A stretch of DNA of 64,000 nt from Rhizobium esperanzae. GTDB lineage: Bacteria > Pseudomonadota > Alphaproteobacteria > Rhizobiales > Rhizobiaceae. Each line of letters begins with the position of its first letter. The stretch's first letter is position 1. The notes beneath the pieces were generated by a model. It made no database searches and was not told the DNA's origin. It saw only the letters and a list, made by a program, of their open reading frames with translations. The translations under genes were made by a program, and so were the position numbers. Where the stretch lies: the NCBI RefSeq assembly GCF_014197615.1, contig NZ_JACIFY010000009.1:124001-188000 (forward strand), given 5' to 3'. Positions 44,701-53,594 of the stretch are shown here, piece after piece.

Positions 44701-45339
44701 GCCGGCTGCCTGCGGCCGATCCGGATCATCGTGCCGGACGGGTCGATGCTGCGCCCGGCCTATCCGGCTGCCGTCGTCGCCGGCAATGTCGAGACCAGCC
44801 AGCATGTGACGAATGCGCTGTTCGGGGCGCTCGGGACGCTGGCGGCGGCCCAGGGCTCGATGAACAATCTGACCTTCGGCAATGCCACCTACCAATATTA
44901 CGAGACGATCTGCGCCGGCGGCCCCGCCGGCCTGCTCAATGACGGCACCGGCTTCAGCGGCGCCGACGGCGTGCACAGCCACATGACCAATTCGCGGCTG
45001 ACCGATCCAGAAGTGCTGGAATTCCGTTTTCCCGTCGTGCTCGAGGATTTCCATATCCGCCGCGGGTCCGGCGGCAGCGGACGGTATCATTCCGGCGGCG
45101 GCACCAAGCGCACCATCCGCTTCCTGGAAACGATGGATTGCAGCATCCTCTCCTCGCATCGCACGATCCGGCCTTTCGGCCTCTACGGCGGTGAAGACGG
45201 GCAATTGGGGAAAACCGAGATCCGTCGCGGCGACGGCACGGTCGAAAGGCTTGATGGTTGCGACCAGGCAATGCTCGCCGCCGGCGACGCCGTGATCGTC
45301 ACGACGCCGACCGGCGGCGGCTACGGCAAACCCGACTGA
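41728..45339 (+). CDS. Hydantoinase/5-oxoprolinase, fused A and B subunits
   Basis: A 1203-residue cytoplasmic enzyme. The N-terminal half (residues about 1-700) is the HyuA/ATPase part: '[19 protein letters not shown]', '[16 protein letters not shown]', '[16 protein letters not shown]' and '[19 protein letters not shown]'. The C-terminal half (about 700-1200) is HyuB: '[23 protein letters not shown]', '[18 protein letters not shown]' and 'RHGG'-type glycine loops. Bacterial enzymes often keep these as two genes; the fusion is like the eukaryotic 5-oxoprolinase. It uses ATP to open 5-oxoproline or hydantoins. Preceded by AGGAGG; likely controlled by the divergent MarR-like protein. Confidence 0.9.
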   Translation: MGSQWDFWVDRGGTFTDIVARRPDGSLVAHKLLSENPEAYRDPAVHGIRELLGLEPGKPIPSGLIGAVKMGTTVATNALLERKGDPTLLVTTKGFRDALEIGYQARADIFAKKIVKPELLYADVIEADERVLADGTVERPLDEQGLRQALETAYASGLRAVAIVFMHAYRYPEHEQRAAAIAREIGFTQISPSHVVSPLIKLVGRGDTAVVDAYLSPVLRRYVDQVAAELGAAEGEGPKLMFMQSSGGLTDAHLFQGKDAILSGPAGGVVGAVEVSRIAGFGRMIGFDMGGTSTDVSHYDGELERAFETEVAGVRMRAPMMKIHTVAAGGGSILSYDGSRFRVGPDSAGATPGPKSYRRGGPLAVTDANIMTGKLLPDFFPEIFGPGQDQPLDAEAVRIAFAEMAQAIGGGRTAEDVADGFLAIAVENMANAIKKISVQRGYDVSDYALTCFGGAGGQHACLVADSLGMKKVLIHPFSGILSAYGMGLADIRATRQRAVLTELAEALTTIGGIRSELEREVREELTLQGVEPADTEIVTRLHLQYKGTDTALPVTFGPQDEMAQAFALAHKKQFGFIFEDRPIVVDSIEVEGIGGGADIEEAEIRAEASEPEALRSTRFYSGGTWHEAGIFKREALKPGASVKGPALIIEPHQTIVVEAGWQARLTGRDHIVLTREVPLSRHAAIGTSADPVMLEVFNNLFMAIAEQMGVTLQNTAHSVNIKERLDFSCAVFDRTGALVANAPHMPVHLGSMDRSVETIIRLNEGRIRPGDVFALNAPYNGGTHLPDITVVTPVFDDPGETILFYVASRGHHADIGGKAPGSMTPRATKVDEEGVLIDNFRLVDKGRFREAEFAAMLRDHPYPARNPAQNLADVKAQIAANEKGVQELRKMVAHFGLDVVEAYMGHVQDNAEESVRRVIARLSDSEFTYPTDQGAVIKVKITVDRKAREATVDFTGTSAQQPTNFNAPEPVTRAAVLYVFRVMVEQPIPMNAGCLRPIRIIVPDGSMLRPAYPAAVVAGNVETSQHVTNALFGALGTLAAAQGSMNNLTFGNATYQYYETICAGGPAGLLNDGTGFSGADGVHSHMTNSRLTDPEVLEFRFPVVLEDFHIRRGSGGSGRYHSGGGTKRTIRFLETMDCSILSSHRTIRPFGLYGGEDGQLGKTEIRRGDGTVERLDGCDQAMLAAGDAVIVTTPTGGGYGKPD

Positions 45340-45388
45340 AGCGCATCGCATCAGAGCTTGATCGATGCATTTCAGCTGCTTGTCCTCA

Positions 45389-45428
45389 TGCATGTTATCC
45401 CGAAACCGCCAATTCCGGGCGACCTGCA
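45389..45428. repeat. Half RIME-like palindromic repeat
   Basis: TGCATGTTATCCCG and CCGGGCGACCTGCA form an imperfect stem around AAACCGCCAATT. This resembles one arm of the mosaic palindromes common between rhizobial genes. Sits between the convergent 3' ends of the oxoprolinase and SDR genes, where it could also serve as a terminator. Confidence 0.5.
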
Positions 45429-46289
45429 TTAAAGGATCGGCTTGCCGCCTGTGACCGCGATTGTCGTGCCGGAGACATAGCTCGACAAGGGATCGGCCAG
45501 CATCACGTAGGCTGTGGCAAGCTCGGCCGGCTGGCCCGGCCGCTTCATCGGCACCTGCTTGCCGAAATTGCTGACGCTGTCTTCAGGCAGCGTCGAGGGA
45601 ATGAGCGGTGTCCAGATCGGCCCCGGCGCCACGGCATTGGCGCGAATGCCCTTCTCGGCCAGAAGCTGGGCAAGGCCGGCGGTGAAATTCTGGATCGCGC
45701 CCTTGGTCGTCGCATAGGCAAGCAGCGTCGGGTTCGGACTGTCCGAATTGATCGAGGCGGTGTTGATGATGGCACTGCCGGGCTTCATATGGGCGACTGC
45801 CGCCTTGGTCAGGTAGAACATCGCATGGATATTGACCTTGAAGGTCAGCTCCCATTCCTCGTCGCTGATCTCGTCGATGCTCTTGAAACTCGCCTGATGC
45901 GCGGCATTGTTGACGAGAATGTCGATGCCGCCGAACTCCTTGACCGCCGTCTCGACGATCTGCCGGCACAGAGCCGGATCCTGGATATCGCCGCTGACGA
46001 GGACGGCCTTGCGCCCGGCCTGCTCGACCAGCCGCTTCGTCTCGTCGGCATCCTCATCCTCGTCGAGATAGGAGATCACCAGATCGGCGCCTTCGCGGGC
46101 ATAGGCGATCGCCACTGCCCGGCCGATGCCGCTATCACCGCCGGTGATGATCGCCCGCTTGCCTTTCAGCCTTTCAGAACCGCGATAGCTCTCCTCGCCA
46201 TGGTCGGGAACGGGGTCCATCTGCGCGGTAAAACCGGGCATCGGCTGCTTTTGCGATGGGAAAGGCGGTTTCGGATAATTCGTCATCAT
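45429..46289 (-). CDS. SDR family oxidoreductase (YghA/general-stress type)
   Basis: A 286-residue short-chain dehydrogenase with the N-terminal extension typical of the YghA/GSP39 group ('PPFPSQKQPMPG'). The cofactor loop is 'TGGDSGIGRA' near residue 49, 'NNAAHQ' near 135, catalytic Ser in 'INTASINSD' and Tyr/Lys in 'YATTKGA'. Uses NAD(P)H on an unknown carbonyl or alcohol; these genes are often stress-linked. Starts with two Met; transcribed alone. Confidence 0.9.
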   Translation of the reverse strand: MMTNYPKPPFPSQKQPMPGFTAQMDPVPDHGEESYRGSERLKGKRAIITGGDSGIGRAVAIAYAREGADLVISYLDEDEDADETKRLVEQAGRKAVLVSGDIQDPALCRQIVETAVKEFGGIDILVNNAAHQASFKSIDEISDEEWELTFKVNIHAMFYLTKAAVAHMKPGSAIINTASINSDSPNPTLLAYATTKGAIQNFTAGLAQLLAEKGIRANAVAPGPIWTPLIPSTLPEDSVSNFGKQVPMKRPGQPAELATAYVMLADPLSSYVSGTTIAVTGGKPIL

Positions 46290-46480
46290 GACCTCCTGGG
46301 TTGGGTGTCAAACTCAGGCTGCGGCCCGTTGTTCCAAGTTTATGGTGGAGTTGTTGCCGAGCAGCCGCGCCCTGACACGAACCCGCTGTCGCATCCGCCT
46401 TCACGATCTAACCTACAAGATGTTGCGATTTGCCACAGCGACCGCTATGCCATAGTAATGTAACATGATCGCAGTTTTTC

Positions 46481-47329
46481 ATGAGGTGCGCAGAATTGGA
46501 CGGCAAGACATCACCCGCAGTTTACACCGAAGATGAGGATCTTGCCGGCGAGGCCGGCGGCAAGGGTGCGCGCCGTGCGCGTGTCAGCGGCATCGACCGG
46601 GCGCTCCAGGTGATCGATCATCTCTATGAAACCGGATCGCCGGCCGGCGTCTATGCCATTGCCAAGGCGGTGAAAGCGCCGCTGTCGACGGTTTACGTCA
46701 TCGTCGACGATCTCGTCGAGAAGAACATGCTGACGCGTCAGGCTGATGGTTCGGTCTGGCTCGGCGCCCGGCTCTATCACTACGGCCTCGCCTATGCCCG
46801 GTCGCTGGATTTCATGAGCATCGCTACCCACGAAATGCACGATCTCTGTCGCCAGGCCGGCGAAACCGTGCAGGTCTGCGGCCGCGACGGCGATTATATG
46901 CTGGTGCTCGCCATGGCCGACGGCCCGAGCCACTTCCAGGTGGCGTCCCGCGTCGGCACCCGGGTGCCGCTGAACTGGACGGCGTCCGGCCGCCTGCTCG
47001 TCGGCCACCTGGCCGAGGAGGAGCGTATCGAACTGTTCAAGCGCTGCGCTCGCTCGTCACCGACCGGCCGCGCCGAGATCGACCCGGGCACGCTGTCGGA
47101 AGCCGCCGCCAAGGCCTTCGAGTCGCGCCTGTCGATCCAGGCCGGCGAATCCGACTATGCGGTTGCCTGCATCGCCTCGCCGATCTGCGATCGCGACGGC
47201 CAATGCGTCGCCACCATTTCCATCGTGCTGCCGGAGCAGAAGGCATTTTCCGACGAGAACCACTATACGGCGCATGTGCGCAGTTCGGCGGAGCGGATCG
47301 AAAAGCTGATGGGCTGGCGCAACCGCTGA
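46481..47329 (+). CDS. IclR family transcriptional regulator
   Basis: 282 residues: acidic N-terminal tail, winged helix ('ALQVIDHLYETGSPAGVYAIAKAVKAPLSTVYVIVDDL' in parts, residues about 40-78) and IclR effector domain ('VPLNWTASGRLLVGHLAEEE', 'YAVACIASPICDRDGQCVATISIVLP'). The ATG at 46481 has no ribosome site; a TTG at 46496 sits six bases after GAGGTG and may be the true start. Convergent with the metallohydrolase gene eight bases away; its target is not shown. Confidence 0.88.
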   Translation: MRCAELDGKTSPAVYTEDEDLAGEAGGKGARRARVSGIDRALQVIDHLYETGSPAGVYAIAKAVKAPLSTVYVIVDDLVEKNMLTRQADGSVWLGARLYHYGLAYARSLDFMSIATHEMHDLCRQAGETVQVCGRDGDYMLVLAMADGPSHFQVASRVGTRVPLNWTASGRLLVGHLAEEERIELFKRCARSSPTGRAEIDPGTLSEAAAKAFESRLSIQAGESDYAVACIASPICDRDGQCVATISIVLPEQKAFSDENHYTAHVRSSAERIEKLMGWRNR

Positions 47330-47336
47330 AGCACTT

Positions 47337-48545
47337 CTACCGGTAGGAATAACCGTGGCTGTGGCGCACGAGCTTGCGCGCCCGCGGCACATAGCGGCTG
47401 GCGGCGAAAGCATCGGCGCCGATCACAGCATAGCGCGGCTCGAACAGCCTGTTGAGGACGGAGACATCCCCATTCGAATCCGTCGCTTCGACCTCGGAAT
47501 CAACGAGGTCGAAAATGGTGAACTCGGCTTGCGCGCCGACCGAAAGCCGGTTCTCCAGCGACAGCTTGATGACGGATGCGGGCGCATGGGTGACGGCTTC
47601 CACCACCTTGTCGAAGGGCATGCCGACACTGAGCAGCTTCGACATCGTCGTGGCGAGATCCCAGACCGGGAAGTTCATCGAATGACCATGCAGGTCGGTC
47701 GAGATCGAGAACGGCAGCAGCCCGCGCGCAATCGCCGCTTCGGCGACCTTGAAGGAGAAGGAGGCGCCGCCATGGCCGATGTCGAGGCGGATGCCTTCGG
47801 AGGCGCAGCGCTCGGCGAGATAGAAAAGGTCCTCGTCCTCCATGATGCTCGAGCCGGCCTTGCCGTTGAAGCAGTGGGTGACGACATCGCCGGGTCCGAG
47901 GATCTCGAGCACCTCATCATAGAGCGCCGGCGGCTCGCCGACATGCACCATCATCGGCACTTTCAGGATCTTGGCGATCTTCTTGCCGAGCTTGACGGGG
48001 GTGACGCCCCAGGACCCGGTGATGACATGGCTGGCGCGCACCTTGATACCGACAATGTGTTCGCTGTTTTCGGCATAGACTTCGAGGATGCGGTCGAGAT
48101 CGATATCTCTGATGTCCCTGAGTTCGGCCACACGGTTGCAGGCGACGAGGCCGATCGAGCCGAGGTTCAGGAAAGCCTTGATGCGCTCACGCGCGGGCTC
48201 GATGATATATTCGCGGAAACCGTGGAAATTCGCCTCACCGGCCGAACCGGCGTCGACCAGGGTGGTGACGCCGCGCTCGACGCCGCATTCGGAAGGGCGG
48301 ATGGAGATATCGGTGCCGCCGTGCCAGATATGTACATGCAGGTCGATCCAGCCGGGCGAGACGAAAGCGCCCTTGCCGTCGATGCGAGTCACATCCTGGG
48401 AAACGACGAGCGAAGCACCGATCTCAGCGATCCTGCCGTCGCCATCGACGAGAATGTCGACCGTCCCGCCCGGCGCACCGGCGCCGAAAGCCATAGGCCT
48501 GACATTGGCGAGCAGGAGCGGTTTTTTCGCCTGGTCCCCGGGCAT
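47337..48545 (-). CDS. Amidohydrolase/deacetylase family metallohydrolase
   Basis: 402 residues from the ATG at 48545, nine bases after AAAGGA (the ATG at 48554 touches that site). A dihydroorotase-like metal-dependent hydrolase: 'DLHVHIWHGGTD' (HxH) near residue 72, 'MVHVGEPPALYDEV' and 'VVTHCFNGKAGSS' with metal His, 'LDIGHGGASFSF' and 'FSISTDLHGHS' with the metal Asp. Hydrolyses an amide or deacetylates a small substrate; N-acyl amino-acid or sugar substrates are possible. Preceded by a palindrome (48651-48662). Confidence 0.88.
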   Translation of the reverse strand: MPGDQAKKPLLLANVRPMAFGAGAPGGTVDILVDGDGRIAEIGASLVVSQDVTRIDGKGAFVSPGWIDLHVHIWHGGTDISIRPSECGVERGVTTLVDAGSAGEANFHGFREYIIEPARERIKAFLNLGSIGLVACNRVAELRDIRDIDLDRILEVYAENSEHIVGIKVRASHVITGSWGVTPVKLGKKIAKILKVPMMVHVGEPPALYDEVLEILGPGDVVTHCFNGKAGSSIMEDEDLFYLAERCASEGIRLDIGHGGASFSFKVAEAAIARGLLPFSISTDLHGHSMNFPVWDLATTMSKLLSVGMPFDKVVEAVTHAPASVIKLSLENRLSVGAQAEFTIFDLVDSEVEATDSNGDVSVLNRLFEPRYAVIGADAFAASRYVPRARKLVRHSHGYSYR

Positions 48546-48650
48546 GATATGCATTCCTTTCGAACTCTCGGATATGAATCGCTGCGCATTGCGGCGATCC
48601 GTCTTCTGGTCGTTGTGGAGGATGATGGAATCCTACCGCTTCCGGTAATT

Positions 48651-48662
48651 CCATAATTATGG
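48651..48662. promoter_or_regulatory. CCATAATTATGG palindrome upstream of metallohydrolase
   Basis: A perfect 12-bp dyad about 105 bases before the chosen start. It could bind the IclR-type regulator encoded next to the gene's 3' end, though IclR sites are not fixed in sequence. Only the dyad is certain. Confidence 0.45.
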
Positions 48663-48968
48663 CGTACTGATCTTTATAGAAGAATATAAGCAGCAGCGTC
48701 TGTGTCAAGAAAAATGACGTATGATGACTGCGCAATAATACCGGCGGGCACGCTGTTTCCGGCATCGCGCCGTCGTGGAAAACAGTTATTTTCGGTCGGG
48801 AAAACTGAATGGTCGACGCATGCGAGATGGTCCGCATGGGCAAGGCGGCGATCGCCAGGATCGTGCCGTTGGCATTGGCGAGCGTCACGACGACACGCAG
48901 CTCTTCCGCCGGCCAGGCTGACTATCGCCACCCGCCAGATCGCCGTCGCCTGAAAGCCGTAAAGGGCG

Positions 48969-48999
48969 ATTGCCGGCAGCAGCCTGTGCTGCCGGCAAT
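48969..48999 (-). terminator. Hairpin terminator after rhaI
   Basis: ATTGCCGGCAGCA, loop of five, TGCTGCCGGCAAT: a perfect 13-bp stem seven bases after the rhaI stop. The T-run is stronger on the plus side (TTTAAATT), so it may work in both directions. Confidence 0.7.
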
Positions 49000-49005
49000 T
49001 TAAAT

Positions 49006-50298
49006 TCAGATGATACCGCCGCCGCCGGCAACCGAAGCCGGGCGTTCGGCCGCCACCTTGTTGCGATAGCCGCTGGCGCGGTAGGCGGCGATCGGGTCGA
49101 TCGCGCCGCCGGCCCGGCGGCGCGCTTCGGCAAGGATCGGCTCGACATCGGCGCGATAGGCGCGCTTCAGCGTTTCCGACGCCATCAGCGCGTCATTATC
49201 CTGCTGATAGCCATCGAGCGCCTTGCGGTCGACGATGAGCGCCTGCGCATAGGCGCGGCGGATTTCGTTGGCGCTGTTGATCAGGCTTTCGATCGGGTCG
49301 GTGACATTGTGCGACTGGTCGATCATATGGGCCGGGTTGAAGTCGTTGACGCCGCGCTGTTCGGCATCGACCAGCTCGTTGAAGACCAGGAACAGCCGGT
49401 AGGGATCGATCGCGCCGGCATCGAGATCGTCGTCGCCATATTTCGAATCGTTGAAGTGGAAACCGCCGAGCTTGCCGAACTGGATCAGGCGGGCGACGAT
49501 CATCTCGATATTGGTGTTCGGCGCATGGTGGCCGAGATCGACAAGGCAATGGGCCTTGGGGCCGAGCGTCTGGGCGATCAGGTAATTGGTGCCCCAATCC
49601 TGAACGATCGTCGAATAGAAGGCCGGCTCGTACATCTTGTGTTCGGAGAACAACTTCCAATCGTCGGGCAGCGCCTTGTAAATGTCAGCCATCGAGGCGA
49701 GGTAACGCTCGAACGCCTTGGTGAAATTGCTCTGGCCGGGGAAGTTCGAGCCGTCGCCGATCCAGACCGTCAGAGCCTTGGAGCCGATCGCCTTACCGAT
49801 CTCGATGCATTCGAGATTGTGCTCGACCGCCTGGGCACGTGTTGCCGCGTCGGTATGGCTGAGCGAGCCGTATTTGTAGGAATGGGCCTGCCCCGGCGCA
49901 TCTGAGAAGGTGTTCGAGTTCATCGCGTCAAAGCCGAGGCCGAGCGCATCACCCTTGGCCTTCAACTCGCTCGCATCCGCCTTGTCCCAGGGGATATGCA
50001 GCGAGACATTCGGGGTCGCCTGCGTCAACTGGTTGATGACGGCGCAATCGTCGAGCTTGTCGAAGATGCCGCGCGGCTCGCCGCTGCCCGGAAAGCGGGC
50101 AAAACGCGTGCCGCCGGTGCCGACGCCCCAGGAGGGAACGGCGACGAAGAACTCGGCGACCCTGCGGGTGATTGCTTCGATATCGACGCCGCGACGGTCA
50201 AGGCTGGCGCCCAGCGCCTCGTAATCGGCTTTCAGTGCGGTCGCCCGCTTGTCGTTTTCGCTCGCGACCAGATCCTGCGCGATCCTGAACTCGGCCAT
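49006..50298 (-). CDS. rhaI: L-rhamnose isomerase
   Basis: 430 residues from the ATG at 50298, after GGGAGGAAGAC; a start seven codons earlier is disfavoured. A xylose-isomerase-fold sugar isomerase of the RhaI type (distinct from E. coli RhaA) that turns L-rhamnose into L-rhamnulose. Visible metal/active-site segments: 'WGVGTGGTRFARFPG' near 55, 'VWIGDGSNFPGQSNF', 'LFSEHKMYEPAF' with Glu, 'CLVDLGHHAPNTNIEMI' with Asp and His, and 'GGFHFNDSKYGDDDLD'. Downstream of rhaD in the same transcript, as in R. leguminosarum. Confidence 0.93.
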   Translation of the reverse strand: MAEFRIAQDLVASENDKRATALKADYEALGASLDRRGVDIEAITRRVAEFFVAVPSWGVGTGGTRFARFPGSGEPRGIFDKLDDCAVINQLTQATPNVSLHIPWDKADASELKAKGDALGLGFDAMNSNTFSDAPGQAHSYKYGSLSHTDAATRAQAVEHNLECIEIGKAIGSKALTVWIGDGSNFPGQSNFTKAFERYLASMADIYKALPDDWKLFSEHKMYEPAFYSTIVQDWGTNYLIAQTLGPKAHCLVDLGHHAPNTNIEMIVARLIQFGKLGGFHFNDSKYGDDDLDAGAIDPYRLFLVFNELVDAEQRGVNDFNPAHMIDQSHNVTDPIESLINSANEIRRAYAQALIVDRKALDGYQQDNDALMASETLKRAYRADVEPILAEARRRAGGAIDPIAAYRASGYRNKVAAERPASVAGGGGII

Positions 50299-50346
50299 GT
50301 CTTCCTCCCGGTTCTGCAATTTCTACATTGGAACTGCCGTTGGGGC

Positions 50347-50411
50347 CGCCCCTCATCCGCCTGCCGGCACCTTCTCCCCGTCAGAACGGGGAGAAGGTTA
50401 GGGTGAGGGGC
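50347..50411. repeat. REP-like palindrome between rhaD and rhaI
   Basis: GCCCCTCATCC and the facing GGGTGAGGGGC enclose CACCTTCTCCCCG and CGGGGAGAAGGT. This compound palindrome is common between genes in Rhizobiales. It may stabilise or attenuate the rhaD-rhaI message. Confidence 0.75.
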
Positions 50412-50436
50412 AGACGGCAATCCGCCCCGTCAAAAA

Positions 50437-52533
50437 TCACCGCGTAAAGCTCTGCACGTTGCCGGCATCGACGTTGATGATGTTGCCGGTCGATTTTGCC
50501 GAAAGGTCCGATGCGAGGAAGTAGATCGCCTCGGCGATATCCTCCGGAAACACATTGAGTTTCAGCATCGAACGCTTGCGGTAATGTTCCTCGAGATCGT
50601 CAACCTCGATCTTAGAGGAGGCGGCACGCTGCTCGCGCCACTCGCCGCTCCAGATCTTCGAGCCGCGCAGCACCGCGTCCGGGTTGACGGTGTTGACGCG
50701 GATGCCGACATCCGCGCCCTCAAGCGCCAGGCAGCGGGCGAGATGAATTTCGGCGGCCTTCGCCGTGCAATAGGCAGAGGCATTCGGCGAAGCGGCAAGG
50801 CCGTTCTTCGAGGCGACGAAGACAATGTTGCCGCCGAGCGCCTGGCGACGGAACAGGCGGAAAGCTTCGCGCGAGACGAGGAAATAGCCGGTCGCCAGAA
50901 TATCGATATTGCGGTTCCAGGTCGAAAGCTCGGTGGCTTCGATCGGCGCCGAGGAGGCAATGCCGGCATTCGAGACGAGGATGTCGACGCCGCCGAATTC
51001 GACCGAGGCTTCCGTAAAGGAGGCGATCACCGCATCTTCCTTGGTGACGTCGAGCCGAACGCTGCGCACGGCATCAGCGCCGTATTTCTTGACGAAATCG
51101 GCTTCGGTGGCTTCGAGCGCCGCCTGGTCGATATCGGCAAGTACGACGCAGGCGCCCTCACCGACGAGGCGGGCGGCCGTCGCCCGGCCGATGCCGCCGG
51201 CGCCGCCGGTGACGAAGGCGACGCGGCCGGCAAGGCTCTTCGGCTTCGGCATGCGCTGGAGCTTGGCCTCTTCGAGCAGCCAGTATTCGATATCGAAGGC
51301 TTCCTGCTCCGGCAGTCCCTGATATTCCGAGACCGTCGAAGCGCCGCGCATGACGTTGATGGCGTTGACGTAGAATTCGCTGGCGATGCGGGCGGTTGCC
51401 TTGTCGCGGGCAAAGGACAGCATGCCGACGCCGGGAACGAGGAAGATGACGGGATTGGCGTCGCGCATGGCGGGCGAATTGTCATGCTTGCAGTCGTTGT
51501 AATAGCGGGCGTAATCGGCGCGGTAGTCCTCCAGCGCCTGGTCGAGGCCGGCGACGATCGCGTCGACATCCGGCTTGGCCGGGTCGAAATCGACGATCAG
51601 CGGGCGGATCTTGGTGCGCAGGAAATGGTCTGGGCAGCTGGTGCCGAGCGCGCCGAGCGGGCGCAGATCCCGGGAGTTGACGAATTCAAGCACGGCGTCC
51701 TGATCGTCGAAATGGCCGAGCTTGCGCTCCTGCTTGCCGATGCGGCCACGAATCTCCGGCATCAGCCGGGCGGCGATGGCGCGGCGCTCGGTGACGGGCA
51801 GGCTCTGCGTCAGCGCACCGCCGAAAATCGTCTTGCCTTCGGTCTTTTCGGCAAACCAGACGATCGCCTTGTTGATGATATCGAGCGTCAGCTCGTAGCA
51901 GGCCTTGGCGTCGTTTGCCCAGGTGAAGAGACCATGGCTTTCGAGCACGACGCCCTTGGCGTTCGGGTTCGCCTTGACGAAGGCTTCGAGATCGAGGCCG
52001 AGCTGGAAGCCCGGACGGCGCCAGGGCAGCCAACCGATCTCGTCACCGAAGATCTGCCTGGTCAATTCCCTGGAATTCTTCGATGCGGCGATCGCGATGA
52101 TCGCATCGGGATGCATGTGGTCGACATGGGTGAACGGCACGAAGCCGTGCAGCGGCGTGTCGATCGAGGCGGCGCGGCCGTTCAGGTTGAAGGTGCAATG
52201 CGGCAGGAAACCGACCATGCGGTCTTCGTCCTCGGCACCCTTATAGATGCCCTTCAGCGATTCCAGCTTGTCCTGGTAAAGCGTCGCGAAACCGTCGAGT
52301 TTGATGGTGCCGACGTCGCCGCCCGAGCCCTTGACCCAAAGCACCTTGACCTTGCCGCCGGTCAGCGGATCGGTTTCCATCACCTTCGCCGAGGTGTTGC
52401 CGCCGCCGTAATTGGTGATGCGCTTGTCGGCGCCGAGCAGATTGGAGCGATAGAGCAGCTTGCCGGGCTCATCGAGGCCTGCCGCATAACCATCATCCCA
52501 CCGGTTTTCCAGAAGCCGGACGTTCGCCGCCAT
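50437..52533 (-). CDS. rhaD: Bifunctional rhamnulose-1-phosphate aldolase / short-chain dehydrogenase
   Basis: A 698-residue fusion. The N-terminal part (about 1-430) is a class II aldolase ('NYGGGNTSAKVMETDPLTG', 'LPHCTFNLNGRAASIDTPLHGFVPFTHVDHMHPDAIIA' in parts with metal His, 'VVLESHGLFTW'). The C-terminal part (about 430-698) is an SDR with 'VTGGAGGIGRATAARLV', 'VSNAGIASSAP' and 'YCTAKAAEIHLARC'. Splits rhamnulose-1-phosphate to dihydroxyacetone phosphate and L-lactaldehyde; the SDR half probably oxidises lactaldehyde. GGGAGGATGAC precedes the ATG. First gene of rhaD-rhaI, divergent from rhaR. Confidence 0.95.
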   Translation of the reverse strand: MAANVRLLENRWDDGYAAGLDEPGKLLYRSNLLGADKRITNYGGGNTSAKVMETDPLTGGKVKVLWVKGSGGDVGTIKLDGFATLYQDKLESLKGIYKGAEDEDRMVGFLPHCTFNLNGRAASIDTPLHGFVPFTHVDHMHPDAIIAIAASKNSRELTRQIFGDEIGWLPWRRPGFQLGLDLEAFVKANPNAKGVVLESHGLFTWANDAKACYELTLDIINKAIVWFAEKTEGKTIFGGALTQSLPVTERRAIAARLMPEIRGRIGKQERKLGHFDDQDAVLEFVNSRDLRPLGALGTSCPDHFLRTKIRPLIVDFDPAKPDVDAIVAGLDQALEDYRADYARYYNDCKHDNSPAMRDANPVIFLVPGVGMLSFARDKATARIASEFYVNAINVMRGASTVSEYQGLPEQEAFDIEYWLLEEAKLQRMPKPKSLAGRVAFVTGGAGGIGRATAARLVGEGACVVLADIDQAALEATEADFVKKYGADAVRSVRLDVTKEDAVIASFTEASVEFGGVDILVSNAGIASSAPIEATELSTWNRNIDILATGYFLVSREAFRLFRRQALGGNIVFVASKNGLAASPNASAYCTAKAAEIHLARCLALEGADVGIRVNTVNPDAVLRGSKIWSGEWREQRAASSKIEVDDLEEHYRKRSMLKLNVFPEDIAEAIYFLASDLSAKSTGNIINVDAGNVQSFTR

Positions 52534-52613
52534 GTCATCCTCCCATATAGGCTTGCAAGGCGCAGCGATCAGCGCGCCCTTTCGCTCACGATATCGCGCA
52601 TCAAAAGTGCGCT

Positions 52614-52686
52614 TGTCAATCGAAAACGATCAAATTCGATAATTGTGCAGCGCAATATGAAAATTTATGATCGTTTGTGATTGACA
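52614..52686. promoter_or_regulatory. Divergent rha promoters with symmetrical operator
   Basis: TGATCGTTTTCGATTGACA (minus strand, 52632-52614) and TGATCGTTTGTGATTGACA (plus strand, 52668-52686) match at 17 of 19 bases, face outward and each end in a TTGACA -35 box. Possible -10 boxes are AATAAA (52704-52709, spacing 17) for rhaR and CGATAT for rhaD. Probably the RhaR binding sites. Confidence 0.75.
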
Positions 52687-52733
52687 GTCTTTAACGGATA
52701 CGAAATAAATATGACAAGAGGAGGAGGAGCCCA

Positions 52734-53546
52734 ATGCACGAACGCGAACGTCATCGCATTATCTTAAGCGCCGTTCAGGAAAAGTCCGTCGTCACGATCC
52801 AGGACATTTCCGAATTGACGGAAGCTTCTGAAGCGACAATCAGGCGCGACATTGCGGCTCTTCACGTGCAGGGCAAGATCCGCCGTGTCCGCGGTGGGGC
52901 GGAGGCGGTGCACCCGCCGCAGCTCGGCAATCTCGCCGGCCGGCCCTTCCGGGTTTCAGAATCAGTCAACATCGATAAAAAGCGCGCAATTGCGCGCGCC
53001 GCCGTCGAACTCTGCGAGGCCGGCGACGCCATCATCATCAATGGCGGCACGACGACCTTCCAGATGGTGCATTATATGGCCGGCCACCGCCTGCAGGTGA
53101 TGACCAACTCATTCGCCATTGCCGAACATCTGGTGAAGCATTCGAAAAACACCGTGACGGTGCCGGGCGGCGCGATCTATCGCGAGCAGAGCCTGATCCT
53201 GTCGCCTTTCGACAATGACGCGATCCGCAATTTTTATGCGCGGCGCATGTTCATCGGCGCGCAGGGCGTCGGCCCGCTCGGCATCATGGAGGCGGACGCC
53301 CTCATCATCCAGAGCGAGCAGAAGCTGATGCACCAGGCCGACGAACTCGTCGTCATGGCCGATTCAAGCAAATTCAATCGCCGGTCGAGCCTCATTCTCT
53401 GCGCGCTCGACCGCGTCTCTGCGATCATCACCGATGACGGGATTTCGGAAGAGGCAGCTCGCATGGTCGAGAATGCCGGCGTCCGGCTCATTGTCGCGAC
53501 CCCGGTGGCGCAGCTTGCGAAGGAGGATTCCTCGTCGGTCGCATGA
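52734..53546 (+). CDS. rhaR: DeoR-family regulator of rhamnose use
   Basis: 270 residues: DeoR winged helix ('RERHRIILSAVQEKSVVTIQDISELTEASEATIRRDIAALHVQGKIRRVRGGAEAV' in parts, residues about 3-58) and a DeoR sensor domain with 'CEAGDAIIINGGTTTFQMVHYM' and 'KSKFNRRSS'-type phosphosugar loop ('VMADSSKFNRRSSLILC'). In R. leguminosarum RhaR represses the rha genes; a phosphorylated sugar is the usual effector of this family. AGGAGGAGGAG precedes the ATG. First gene of the plus-strand rha transcript. Confidence 0.93.
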   Translation: MHERERHRIILSAVQEKSVVTIQDISELTEASEATIRRDIAALHVQGKIRRVRGGAEAVHPPQLGNLAGRPFRVSESVNIDKKRAIARAAVELCEAGDAIIINGGTTTFQMVHYMAGHRLQVMTNSFAIAEHLVKHSKNTVTVPGGAIYREQSLILSPFDNDAIRNFYARRMFIGAQGVGPLGIMEADALIIQSEQKLMHQADELVVMADSSKFNRRSSLILCALDRVSAIITDDGISEEAARMVENAGVRLIVATPVAQLAKEDSSSVA

Positions 53547-53594
53547 AGCGCCGCCGGGGTGTGGAAGTCTAAATCTTAATGGGAGGAAAGTGAC

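Larger units (their letters stand above)
48546..49005. other. 460-bp intergenic region
   Basis: Carries the minus-strand promoter region of the metallohydrolase gene on the left and the rha terminator on the right (48969-48999). Between 48700 and 48960 I see no gene that I can support, only short frames without ribosome sites. Confidence 0.5.

Noticed and set aside
42766..45429. 887-codon minus-strand frame opposite the oxoprolinase gene
   Set aside because: Antisense shadow from codon bias; the plus strand has full catalytic motifs across the same span.
50584..52680. 698-codon plus-strand frame opposite rhaD
   Set aside because: Shadow of rhaD; composition rich in Arg/Gly/Ala/Asp as expected for reverse frames.
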